A stretch of 9,144 bases of DNA from CAYTED01 sp964537075 (GTDB taxonomy: Bacteria > Patescibacteriota > Minisyncoccia > Moranbacterales > UBA1568): the NCBI GenBank assembly GCA_964537075.1, contig CAZIBB010000036.1:1-9144 (forward strand). Direction: 5' to 3'. Position 1 is the first letter of the stretch, and the number at the start of each line of letters is the position of its first letter. Positions 1 through 6,594 of this stretch are shown here, piece after piece. The notes beneath the pieces were generated by a model. The model did not search any database. It saw nothing but the letters and a program-made list of their open reading frames with translations, and was not told the DNA's origin. Made by a program: the position numbers and the translations under genes.

Positions 1-77
1 CGCTCGCTCGAAGGGAGTCTCTGATTGGGAACTGAATCCTTTGCCACATATGTTTTCTTGACATGCCGCATCCTATA

Positions 78-106
78 TTGTTGAAAATAAAAATAGAGTG
101 TATTAT
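78..106 (+). promoter_or_regulatory. candidate promoter of the Hint gene
   Basis: A TATTAT box at 101-106 matches the -10 consensus at five of six positions. It lies 17 nt after TTGTTG (78-83), a weak -35. A consensus TTGACA sits further upstream at 58-63, but no good -10 follows at 16-18 nt; TATATT at 74-79 is only 10 nt away. Transcription would start near 113, leaving a leader of about 40 nt. No Shine-Dalgarno sequence precedes the ATG at 154. This is a motif-spacing call only. Confidence 0.25.
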
Positions 107-153
107 TGAGATGGAGATTGCGATATCGTAAATTGTATTAATAGTTCCATCGT

Positions 154-825
154 ATGGTCCGTATTATAAGAAGAAAATTTTTATTTATAGTGGGTATCTT
201 GATTACGGGTTTGCTTGGATCTATAAATAGTTATATGCGAACGAATTATTCAAAGAGTAATTCTCTTATTGCACCGACAGCCAATGCTGATATTCCACCT
301 GTTTGTGGCTCGTGCGGATGCCCTTGGACTGAGTCTGAATGTACTGTCTATTATTGTTTTCCTGCTGGAACTGCCATAAGCACTCCATCAGGTGATAGAG
401 AGATCCAAGATTTCGTTGTGGGGGATGTGGTGTATGGTTTTGATATAGAGACTGGTGTGAAAGGCGAGTATCCTATTACCAAGACGTTCAAGCACGGCAA
501 GGGTGATGTCGATGGTGTTTATTCTCCACTGGTCAATATCATATATGAGGAAGGGTCTTTGATGGTGACTGAAAATCACTGGATATACAGACGAAATGGA
601 CGAGTAGGCGAATATGCGAATTTTGATAAGGCAGGAACGCTTCAAATTGGCGATAAATTGACGATGGAAGATGGTGAGGAGATAACTATTACCGGAATCG
701 AGAAGGGTCCGGAGTATGATTTCGTGTATAACCTTGAGGTTGAGAATGCCCATACTTATTTCGCGGATGGGGTGCGCGTCCACAATAGTGGTGCGGGTGG
801 TTGTTGTGGATCGAGCGGTAAATAG
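154..825 (+). CDS. membrane-targeted Hint (mini-intein/BIL-like) domain protein with a 12-residue Cys-rich tail
   Basis: The 223-residue protein has a basic N-terminus and a hydrophobic segment at about 8-24. A short region with an ANA site (43-45) and a Cys cluster (C51, C54, C56, C63) follows, and then a complete Hint fold at 68-211. Hint landmarks are the first residue C68 in CFPAGT, a block-B TENH motif (139-142) with H142, and a final block ending VHN (H210, N211) followed by S212. No endonuclease domain interrupts the roughly 144 residues, the size of a mini-intein or bacterial intein-like domain. Known Hint domains of this kind cleave themselves or splice; the CFPAGT start is also typical of pretoxin-HINT domains. 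Only SGAGGCCGSSGK follows the splice site, so no toxin is attached. The frame is closed by TAG at 142-144, making ATG 154 the first start, though no Shine-Dalgarno is visible. The family call is firm; the biological role is unknown. Confidence 0.85.
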   Translation: MVRIIRRKFLFIVGILITGLLGSINSYMRTNYSKSNSLIAPTANADIPPVCGSCGCPWTESECTVYYCFPAGTAISTPSGDREIQDFVVGDVVYGFDIETGVKGEYPITKTFKHGKGDVDGVYSPLVNIIYEEGSLMVTENHWIYRRNGRVGEYANFDKAGTLQIGDKLTMEDGEEITITGIEKGPEYDFVYNLEVENAHTYFADGVRVHNSGAGGCCGSSGK

Positions 826-859
826 TGAGATTGAAAAATTTTTTAAAACAAACCACTAT

Positions 860-2080
860 ATGGAAACTGAAGTTCCACTCCAAGTCCAAAATGAAAAACA
901 AACAGGAAAGAATCGAAAGAAAATAATCACTATCGTTTCTTTGAGTATTATAATACTCAGTTTTGCTGGTTACGGGTTGAGAGTGCTCTATGAGAAGGAG
1001 ATTACGAAATATCGGATGAATGAAGCTTTATATGCGAAAAAGAATCAGCAAGCATACTTGGTAAGTTTTCTTGGAAATGATCCGAGGCTTTTACAGGAGA
1101 CATTTTTAGCAGATATTGATAATGGTATTAATGATAAGTTTACGAAATCAGACGCGTATTTCCTGACGCACAGATATTTTGATAATGGCGGGAATGTGTA
1201 TGAGATATATGATTACGTGAATAGTCATAAGAGCCTGGCTTTTTTGAAGGAGGCTGAAGATATTTATCCGAGCATATTCGAGCAGGTGAAGGATAAATCT
1301 CTTTCGTCAGTCCCGTACTCCACCTCATCGCTGTATGCGATACTTGCTTATCTGGAGGTGTTGGATAGATATGGTTATGCGGATGCTGCGGCGCTCGGAA
1401 CGTTGGCTAATCAGTATGCCAAAACGGCTTATTTCACGAAAAAGAAAGCGGAGCTGAACAGTGTCAAGGGAGTCGATATTTCCCCGGTTGAAAAAAACAT
1501 CGTAGAAATCAATACGAAGAAGGCCGTCAACTTTGAGTTGAAGGCGAAGGAGAGTCTGATCAAGGTAGCAGAAGAGAATGAATTCGTTCTAGATGATTTG
1601 AGGGATCGCCCGAAAGTTCTCGAGGAGAAGAGATTAGAAGGCATATTGGCGCACAATCTTCTCGTTGGGCTGAATCAATATGCTGCCGCACTGCGATATC
1701 TGGAGGCGGTGGGATTCGACATCTCTGTTGTTAAATCGCCTGTGAGCGCAGCGGATATCTTCGCGTTCAACATGACACTTTCGAAGCAGTTTGTTCCGGA
1801 ATTGGAAATATTCACATCTCTCCTCAATGCCTCCACGCTTTCTCTAGTAAGTCCTGAGAGCACTGATGCTCTCAGGATGGCACTTCAACCGATTCTTGAT
1901 TTTGATACGAGTAAAACGAAGCCTCAGGGCATTATAATCGGCATTATAGATGCGAAGAATAGCAAATTTACTGGTCTAGACATATATAGCAAAATAAATA
2001 TTACAACGCTTGGGAATTTAGTTCCTGAGTTTAAGGCGTGGCTTATTTCCAATGAATGGAAAGATGCTGATTTTGAGTGA
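860..2080 (+). CDS. single-pass membrane protein of unknown function, 406 residues
   Basis: I do not recognise a family. The protein starts with about 20 polar, lysine-rich residues and then has one hydrophobic helix (about 21-40, rich in I, L, S). About 360 mostly alpha-helical-looking residues follow with many K, E, D, A and L, so the bulk is probably outside the membrane. There is no Cys-rich motif, Walker motif or protease motif. The start at ATG 860 was chosen because it puts a normal short charged tail before the membrane helix. The frame is open upstream to 716 and has GTG codons at 791, 797 and 806, but that stretch overlaps the Hint gene. No clear Shine-Dalgarno is present. It begins 34 nt after the Hint gene, suggesting one transcript and perhaps a shared function. 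A perfect stem-loop lies inside it at 1852-1877. Confidence 0.75.
   Translation: METEVPLQVQNEKQTGKNRKKIITIVSLSIIILSFAGYGLRVLYEKEITKYRMNEALYAKKNQQAYLVSFLGNDPRLLQETFLADIDNGINDKFTKSDAYFLTHRYFDNGGNVYEIYDYVNSHKSLAFLKEAEDIYPSIFEQVKDKSLSSVPYSTSSLYAILAYLEVLDRYGYADAAALGTLANQYAKTAYFTKKKAELNSVKGVDISPVEKNIVEINTKKAVNFELKAKESLIKVAEENEFVLDDLRDRPKVLEEKRLEGILAHNLLVGLNQYAAALRYLEAVGFDISVVKSPVSAADIFAFNMTLSKQFVPELEIFTSLLNASTLSLVSPESTDALRMALQPILDFDTSKTKPQGIIIGIIDAKNSKFTGLDIYSKINITTLGNLVPEFKAWLISNEWKDADFE
1852..1877. repeat. perfect 11-bp inverted repeat with 4-nt loop inside the 406-residue gene
   Basis: TCCTGAGAGCA (1852-1862), loop CTGA (1863-1866), TGCTCTCAGGA (1867-1877). The arms are exactly complementary and a G-T wobble (1851/1878) could add one more pair. 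No T-run follows, so it does not look like a terminator. It lies in codons for a Ser-Pro-Glu-Ser-Thr-Asp-Ala-Leu-Arg stretch near residue 335. Its function is unknown. Confidence 0.8.
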
Positions 2081-2220
2081 GGTGTGAAATCTGATTACTG
2101 AAAATACATCGTGGCCTGCCCGTCTAGATATTGATAATGGGCGTGAAAATGAAATGGAGCGACTCGTTTCAGTATCTTGGATTCATTCACTTTTAGCGGG
2201 CTTGTTTCTAGATTAATTAT

Positions 2221-4509
2221 TTATTTGATGAGTGATGACTTTGTAATGTCATCAGCTTTTGTTTTTATTCGCTGTATATTTACATATAGAATAGCAAGAA
2301 TTTTTCCAATCCAGCGAGCGAAATAGGCTAGAAAAATTGTTATTGACAACAATAGGTTGCTCCAAGAGAGATGAAGCGCGTATTGACTGAGTGGCTCTGT
2401 AAATATATGTAGAAATAGGAAATTCCCGTATTTATTTTTTTCAGAGGTCACATGTCGGTATATTGATAATGATGTGATGTATCCGTATTGGATATTTTCA
2501 AAAAAGAAATTTTTCTTGTCGGAATTTTTTATTTTTGTGACCCAGGTCGGCTTAAAAGAAAGATTCCCTCTTGATGTGGCGTTGTTTCTTAGGACGAGTT
2601 CCATTTCCACTTCGTTCATATTCTTTAAGACAAGACCCGAAAAACAATCCTTTTTGTAGGAAGTATTCGCAAGTACTCCTGCGGGATTTTGATTGGGAAT
2701 ATCATTTTTCACGGAGAAAAGACGTGTTATATTCGATGGATAGATTTCATTTCCTAACCCGATTTTTTTTGCGATTTCACGATAATAAAAATTGTTGGTG
2801 ATGTCTTTTTCCTTAAAAAAAACAAATCCGCCACATCCGACAATATCTGGTTGTTTTTTATAGGAAGTGAAAAAAGAGAGAAGCCAATCGTTCGGGGTGA
2901 TGTATTCTGAACTGGTAAGGCAAATGATGCTGCCACTGCTTACCGAGACAGCTCGGCTAGTGCTTTCTCCGTAGGATTCTCCTGGCTCTCTTTCTAGAAT
3001 TTGTATTATTGGGGAGTCATCGGACGGATTCTTTCTGTGCATCGGCATCTCTGTCGGATTAATGCCTTCATCAATAAGGACGATAATCTCGTATTTGTTG
3101 GATGAGAAATTTTGTTCAATAAGTGATTGCAATGATCGAAAGTGGTCAGGATCATTTCCTTTAAGGAAAAAGATAATAGAAAATATTTTCCCGGAGTAAT
3201 CAGAAGTTTTTTTTATGATAAGGGATTCATACTTGGTTATTTTTTTCAGGAGAGCCTGCTCCCTCTCATATGAAATGACGTTAATATCTTTTTTAAAGGC
3301 TTCTATCGCATGATAAAGGATGGGTCGACCAGGTTTTTTTGGATTTTGAATTAATCCTATGATAGCTTGAGCAGAACGTTCCGCGCATTTTCCGTCATTA
3401 AATGAAAACAATTCCTCTCGTAGCTGCTCCCGTTTCTTTCTCATTGTTTCATTATCAGTGAGCGCCTCAGTTATTTTTTCTGATAGATTTTTTGGATTGT
3501 CGAGGGTAATGATCGAACCATCCCTTTTTATTTTTTGTTCGATGCTTTCTGAGAATGTGAGTATATTGGAAATATTCAATCGATTTTCTTTTTTTCTGGA
3601 ATATGCTTCATCAAGAAAGTGTTCATCCCAAAAATCGGCGACTATGACGGGCTTATCAGCAAGAATAGCATCAAATATAGCACTGGAATTATCGCTAAGT
3701 ACGACATCCGACACCTTAAGCAGGGGAAGGAGATCGGTATCATCTCCGTAGAGGGGAAAGCCTTCATTTCTCAGAAGCTTTACTCGCCACAGCTCTTCTC
3801 GCGAGGTGAAGTAATGCAGTTTTGTGAGAATATTGTATGAGCGACTTAGAATGCCGAGTTCGCTTGCAAGCATATCGATCGAAGAAAGATCACTATGCGT
3901 TGGCAGATATAGTAAAGTTTTTTTTCTTGGATCAATTTGAGATCGCAAATCAGTAATCGCAATGGGGTCTACCGTGTCATTGAACCAGTCATCGAATTTC
4001 GCGTTTCCGGTAATGATGGAATTGGTAAAATAAGAGTGAAGGGCGGATGATCGCTTTCCATAGTCGAGTGCTAGATCATAAATTCCTTGGGATGGGCGTA
4101 CGAATGTCATTTCTTTCCCTGCGCCGTATGTTACGGTCACTTTCTTTAGATGGAGGGTTTTTTCGTGATAGAGGCATCCGCGCTCCCAGACGCCTATGAG
4201 AACCTGGTATTTCTCGAAGAAAGCTGACATATACTCCCTGTAATTTATATCTCCGAAGTTGAGAATCCTATATGGCACGCGCTCTTTTTCGAGAAAGGCA
4301 CATACTTCTTGCAGAAATCCAGATGGTTGTTCTACTGGAAAGAAAGCGTTCATATCGATAATGAACTCGGCTTGATTTGCGAGCTGTCTGTATGTGCTTT
4401 TATAGATGTAATAATGAAAAGGATAAAAAATAACAAATCCTATGATGGCATTCGGATTGGATGTCTCATTTTGTTTTGGTGGCAGTGGTGGTTGCTGGAT
4501 AGTTTTCAT
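2221..4509 (-). CDS. CDP-glycerol glycerophosphotransferase-like domain fused to a GT2-like domain
   Basis: The 762-residue protein has two enzyme-like parts. Residues about 100-390 resemble the TagB/TarF/TarL family, which transfers alditol-phosphate units from CDP-alditols: TGNAKFDDWF (167-176), LLYLPTHSD (199-207) and SDVVLSDNSSAIFDAILADK (267-286) match its conserved blocks. Residues about 440-660 resemble a GT2 glycosyltransferase, with FSIIFFLKGND (443-453), a later SGSIICLTSSEYITPNDW stretch (525-542) and a GCGGFVFF strand (558-565). The usual GT2 DxD acid pair is missing there, replaced by SSE. A hydrophobic segment at about 718-745 should hold the C-terminus in the membrane. The ATG overlaps the stop of the upstream cytidylyltransferase gene (ATGA), pointing to translational coupling. 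It probably polymerises or attaches a teichoic-acid-like phosphoalditol at the inner face of the membrane. The exact substrate cannot be read from the sequence. Confidence 0.75.
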   Translation of the reverse strand: MKTIQQPPLPPKQNETSNPNAIIGFVIFYPFHYYIYKSTYRQLANQAEFIIDMNAFFPVEQPSGFLQEVCAFLEKERVPYRILNFGDINYREYMSAFFEKYQVLIGVWERGCLYHEKTLHLKKVTVTYGAGKEMTFVRPSQGIYDLALDYGKRSSALHSYFTNSIITGNAKFDDWFNDTVDPIAITDLRSQIDPRKKTLLYLPTHSDLSSIDMLASELGILSRSYNILTKLHYFTSREELWRVKLLRNEGFPLYGDDTDLLPLLKVSDVVLSDNSSAIFDAILADKPVIVADFWDEHFLDEAYSRKKENRLNISNILTFSESIEQKIKRDGSIITLDNPKNLSEKITEALTDNETMRKKREQLREELFSFNDGKCAERSAQAIIGLIQNPKKPGRPILYHAIEAFKKDINVISYEREQALLKKITKYESLIIKKTSDYSGKIFSIIFFLKGNDPDHFRSLQSLIEQNFSSNKYEIIVLIDEGINPTEMPMHRKNPSDDSPIIQILEREPGESYGESTSRAVSVSSGSIICLTSSEYITPNDWLLSFFTSYKKQPDIVGCGGFVFFKEKDITNNFYYREIAKKIGLGNEIYPSNITRLFSVKNDIPNQNPAGVLANTSYKKDCFSGLVLKNMNEVEMELVLRNNATSRGNLSFKPTWVTKIKNSDKKNFFFENIQYGYITSLSIYRHVTSEKNKYGNFLFLHIFTEPLSQYALHLSWSNLLLSITIFLAYFARWIGKILAILYVNIQRIKTKADDITKSSLIK
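2233..2266 (+). terminator. candidate Rho-independent terminator of the Hint operon
   Basis: TGATGAC (2233-2239) and GTCATCA (2248-2254) pair perfectly around an 8-nt loop and are followed by a T-rich stretch (2257-2266: TTTTG then TTTTT). The polarity fits termination of the plus-strand unit ending at 2080. The hairpin lies inside the last codons of the convergent minus-strand gene; in that direction no U-tract follows. The stem is only 7 bp with modest GC, so its strength is uncertain. Confidence 0.4.
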
Positions 4510-5189
4510 ATGAGGTGTTTGCGAATCGAAGCTATGTCTTCAGGATAGGTTAGTTTCAGGTTTGGCTGGTGTGAAATGACGGGAAAGATATTTTTTTTAT
4601 GTTTTAGCATGAGCTCCAAATTGGTCATTCGGGATGTGGATTTCGTCGTTGGTTTTTCGTAAATCGTTTGTAGCGTTTCAAATCTGTAGCACTCGGGCGA
4701 GTGCGTCATGTATGGGAGTGCGATGCTGTGATCTTTGATCCTTTGGTTTTGTATCGAAATGGCGATGCTCCCACGCGCTGGTTCTACGAGTATGGCACCA
4801 TCATTTTTCAGGCTGTGAACGATGACCCGTCTGTAGTCTTTTGATACCACGAGCGGCCGTGCCGCATCCTGAAAAAGAATGAAATCACATGGTATTTCAT
4901 TTGAGGAGATGTATTTGATTGAGTTTTTTATGCTCCTCTGCCGGGTTATTCCGCCGGATACTATATGGATAGGATGTTTTTTGTACTGCTCCTTGATTAT
5001 TCCCTGTATCGTTGGCGTAATTTTTTTCGAGACGACAATGATGATATTTTTGTAGGAATATCCTTTCATGAGCGCTTCGAGGGTATGTTGAAACAAGAAC
5101 TTACCATGCATGGAAAGCATTTGTTTTGGTGTATTTAGTTGAGTCCGTGTGCTTGAGCCTGCCGCAAGCAATACCGCTGTGATATTCAT
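4506..5189 (-). CDS. IspD/TarI-family cytidylyltransferase, probably making a CDP-alditol
   Basis: The family makes CDP-activated compounds from CTP and a sugar or alditol phosphate. Family motifs over 227 residues are the N-terminal nucleotide loop LLAAGSSTR (7-15) with PKQ (21-23), GGITRQRS (79-86), FQDAARP (106-112) and the C-terminal LKLTYPED (211-218). Length equals the usual 225-240. The family splits into IspD (isoprenoid precursor) and TarI/Bcs1-type enzymes (CDP-ribitol). The central motifs are changed: the PVTDTI-like site reads EPARGSI (136-142) and the QTPQ-like site reads HSPECY (163-168). Between a reductase gene and a CDP-glycerol-transferase-like gene, with 4-nt overlaps on both sides, a CDP-alditol role is more likely than isoprenoid synthesis. 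Gene symbols are withheld because the substrate is inferred from context. Confidence 0.8.
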   Translation of the reverse strand: MNITAVLLAAGSSTRTQLNTPKQMLSMHGKFLFQHTLEALMKGYSYKNIIIVVSKKITPTIQGIIKEQYKKHPIHIVSGGITRQRSIKNSIKYISSNEIPCDFILFQDAARPLVVSKDYRRVIVHSLKNDGAILVEPARGSIAISIQNQRIKDHSIALPYMTHSPECYRFETLQTIYEKPTTKSTSRMTNLELMLKHKKNIFPVISHQPNLKLTYPEDIASIRKHLI

Positions 5190-5956
5190 GAGAAAAAACG
5201 CCCACCATTTATATGGATGTGCTGGCCGGTTATATAATTACTTTTTGTTGAACAGAGAAAGGAAACAAGATCGGCGACCTCCTCGGGTTTTCCGAGTCTT
5301 CCGAGCGGGATTTTTTTTATTTTTTCCTGAAGCGCAATTTCAGTTTGCCGAATCATGCGTGTTTTAATAGACCCTGGCACTACCGCGTTTACGCAGATGT
5401 TCCATGGAGCGAGCTCTAGGGTTAGCGCTCGGACTATGCCGATAGCAGCTGTCTTAGATAGTGCGTAGCCGAACTGACTTTTACTTCCGACAAAAGAAAT
5501 CGCAGAATTGATGAATATAATGCGTCCGCGAGAGCTCTTTTTTAGGAGTGGCAATGTTTCTTTGAGGATATGAATGCCGCCGAAAATATTGGTGTCAATC
5601 ATTTTGCGGAGCTTCGGTAAATTAATATTTTCAAGAGTTTCATCTTTTCCGTTTATAATGCCGGCATTATTGATTATGGCGTCGAGTGCGCCGAATTTCT
5701 TCTTGATTTTCTTAAGTATGGGTTTTATGGTTTTTTCATCGCCTATATCAGCTTTGAAAAAATAAAGATCTGTCGATTTCTTTTGTAATTGCAGTCTTGT
5801 TTTTCGTGCATTCGCGTTTTCTTCACGGTAGTTTACGATAACAAAGAAACCATCTCGCAAGAGTTGTTCTACGATTGCTTTCCCGATTCCTCGTGTCCCT
5901 CCGGTTACGAGGGCGATGGGATTTGTTTTCCTCGGATTATCCTTGATGGCTTTCAT
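5186..5956 (-). CDS. short-chain dehydrogenase/reductase (SDR), FabG-like sequence
   Basis: This is a classical SDR of 256 residues. It has the NAD(P)-binding TGGTRGIG (18-25), NNAG (96-99), catalytic Asn in DTNIFGG (N123), Ser in FINSA (S151), and YALSK with Y164 and K168. PGSIKTRM (194-201) and a C-terminal ITGQHIHINGG (242-252) are also typical. It resembles FabG by sequence alone. It is first in an operon with a cytidylyltransferase and a CDP-glycerol-transferase-like protein, so a more likely job is reducing a ketose phosphate to the alditol phosphate. This is the role of the SDR part of the two-domain CDP-ribitol synthase Bcs1 of Haemophilus influenzae. The start is supported by AAGGA six nt upstream. 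Its stop overlaps the next start by four bases. The SDR family is certain; the substrate is inferred. Confidence 0.88.
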   Translation of the reverse strand: MKAIKDNPRKTNPIALVTGGTRGIGKAIVEQLLRDGFFVIVNYREENANARKTRLQLQKKSTDLYFFKADIGDEKTIKPILKKIKKKFGALDAIINNAGIINGKDETLENINLPKLRKMIDTNIFGGIHILKETLPLLKKSSRGRIIFINSAISFVGSKSQFGYALSKTAAIGIVRALTLELAPWNICVNAVVPGSIKTRMIRQTEIALQEKIKKIPLGRLGKPEEVADLVSFLCSTKSNYITGQHIHINGGRFFS

Positions 5957-5962
5957 GAAATT

Positions 5963-5986
5963 TCCTTAAACCCGGTTATTTTAACA
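5963..5986 (-). promoter_or_regulatory. extended -10 promoter and Shine-Dalgarno of the minus-strand operon
   Basis: Reading the minus strand, TGTTAAAAT (5986-5978) is an extended -10 (TG, one base, TAAAAT). The Shine-Dalgarno AAGGA follows (5967-5963), with six nt to the ATG. Transcription would begin near 5971, giving a leader of only about 15 nt. No good -35 lies 17 nt upstream, which extended -10 promoters tolerate. It is divergent from the 6108 gene. Confidence 0.45.
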
Positions 5987-6010
5987 CATCCGTTGAAAGG
6001 AGGCTACGCA

Positions 6011-6070
6011 TTGCATTTTTTGGATAGAAACGGTATTATTTCCTTTGTAAATAGTGAAAATCGCAGGTAA
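6011..6070 (+). CDS. possible 19-residue small ORF behind a strong Shine-Dalgarno
   Basis: AAAGGAGG (5996-6003) is a full-strength ribosome binding site and lies 7 nt before a TTG codon at 6011. The frame encodes MHFLDRNGIISFVNSENRR and stops at TAA 6068-6070, 37 nt before the next gene. No promoter for it stands out and its product resembles nothing I know. It could be a leader peptide, an unannotated small protein or a chance purine run. I list it only because the spacing is right and the gap otherwise has no user for the site. Confidence 0.2.
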   Translation: MHFLDRNGIISFVNSENRR

Positions 6071-6090
6071 ATTATAGGGATTTCCTTTTT

Positions 6091-6107
6091 TGATATAATC
6101 GGGGCCT
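6091..6107 (+). promoter_or_regulatory. extended -10 promoter giving a probably leaderless transcript
   Basis: TGATATAAT (6091-6099) is a perfect extended -10: TG, one base, TATAAT. A start site 7-8 nt downstream falls at 6106-6108, directly at the ATG of the following gene (6108). No Shine-Dalgarno lies in the eight bases between, so translation would begin on a leaderless mRNA. Confidence 0.6.
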
Positions 6108-6554
6108 ATGAGAGTTTGTGTCTGTTCGTCGATGTCATTTTATGACCGTTTTGCTCCGCTTAGAGAACAACTGGAGTTGCTTGGTCATTCCGTTCTTATT
6201 CCTGAACTGAGAATGAAGCAGGGAGAAGTGCGTCTTTCTGTGAGGGAGTATATGGAAATAAATGGTGGCTCATCCGCTTTTCCATCCGGTCACGAGATAT
6301 GGGAATATAAGACTACCGCGATAAGAGAGCATTTTAAAAAAATAGATCAGAGCGATTGTATCTTGGTCGTTAATTATGAAAAGAAGGGAATTTCTGGTTA
6401 TATCGGGGGAAATACTTTTCTTGAGATGGGCTATGCTTTCGGTATTGGCAAGAAAATTTATATTTTGAATGATATTCCGCAAACAGATTTTGGAGAAGAA
6501 ATCCTTGGTATGCAACCGATTGTCCTGAAAGGCGATATCAGTAAATTAGCATAG
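6108..6554 (+). CDS. nucleoside 2-deoxyribosyltransferase-like protein
   Basis: The 148-residue cytosolic protein has the pattern of the nucleoside 2-deoxyribosyltransferase superfamily, a Rossmann-like fold that cleaves or exchanges N-glycosidic bonds. An N-terminal beta strand (MRVCVCSSMSF) leads to a central SDCILVVNYE strand (82-91). The typical glycine-rich GGNTFLEMGYAFGIGKKIYI follows (100-119), where E106 sits at the place of the family's catalytic Glu. The final part, LNDIP (120-124), is also usual. Its substrate cannot be predicted; relatives with this motif are often unassigned and may act on nucleotides or base-modified compounds. It has its own promoter at 6091 and no ribosome binding site. 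It is separated from the next plus-strand gene by 151 nt that include a terminator-like hairpin, so it is probably a single-gene unit. Confidence 0.6.
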   Translation: MRVCVCSSMSFYDRFAPLREQLELLGHSVLIPELRMKQGEVRLSVREYMEINGGSSAFPSGHEIWEYKTTAIREHFKKIDQSDCILVVNYEKKGISGYIGGNTFLEMGYAFGIGKKIYILNDIPQTDFGEEILGMQPIVLKGDISKLA

Positions 6555-6567
6555 CTCTAATTTTTTT
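6543..6567 (+). terminator. candidate terminator after the deoxyribosyltransferase-like gene
   Basis: AAATTAG (6543-6549), a 7-nt loop and CTAATTT (6557-6563) are perfectly complementary, and the T-run extends to 6567. The TAG stop codon (6552-6554) is in the loop. The stem has only one G-C pair, so as a terminator it would be weak. Confidence 0.4.
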
Positions 6568-6594
6568 ATGTGGATGCTTTCGGACTTTGAAATA

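Noticed and set aside
1..61. Open frame from base 2 ending at TGA 59-61, possibly the end of an upstream gene
   Set aside because: Only 19 residues are visible, without any recognisable motif, and other frames also end within this stretch.
110..151. Inverted repeat GATGGA/TCCATC just before the Hint start codon
   Set aside because: Six base pairs around a 30-nt loop are too weak and too common to call a leader structure.
716..859. Upstream extension of the 406-residue gene overlapping the Hint gene, perhaps by frameshift into a fusion
   Set aside because: No slippery site lies before the Hint stop codon. The run of T after the stop cannot act for the Hint frame, and a 48-codon open stretch is plausible by chance.
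2088..2216. Open frame of 42 codons between the convergent genes
   Set aside because: It has no ATG until 2154, no ribosome binding site and no recognisable product. It could be a remnant, but nothing supports that.
4878..4901. Eight-bp inverted repeat AATGAAAT/ATTTCATT in the cytidylyltransferase gene
   Set aside because: It is AT-rich with an 8-nt loop and no T-run, inside a coding region; chance is a sufficient explanation.
5789..6070. Plus-strand 93-codon open frame opposite the start of the SDR gene
   Set aside because: Most of it is antisense to the well-supported SDR gene and its translation looks like no known protein. Only the last 20 codons, behind a Shine-Dalgarno, are listed separately.
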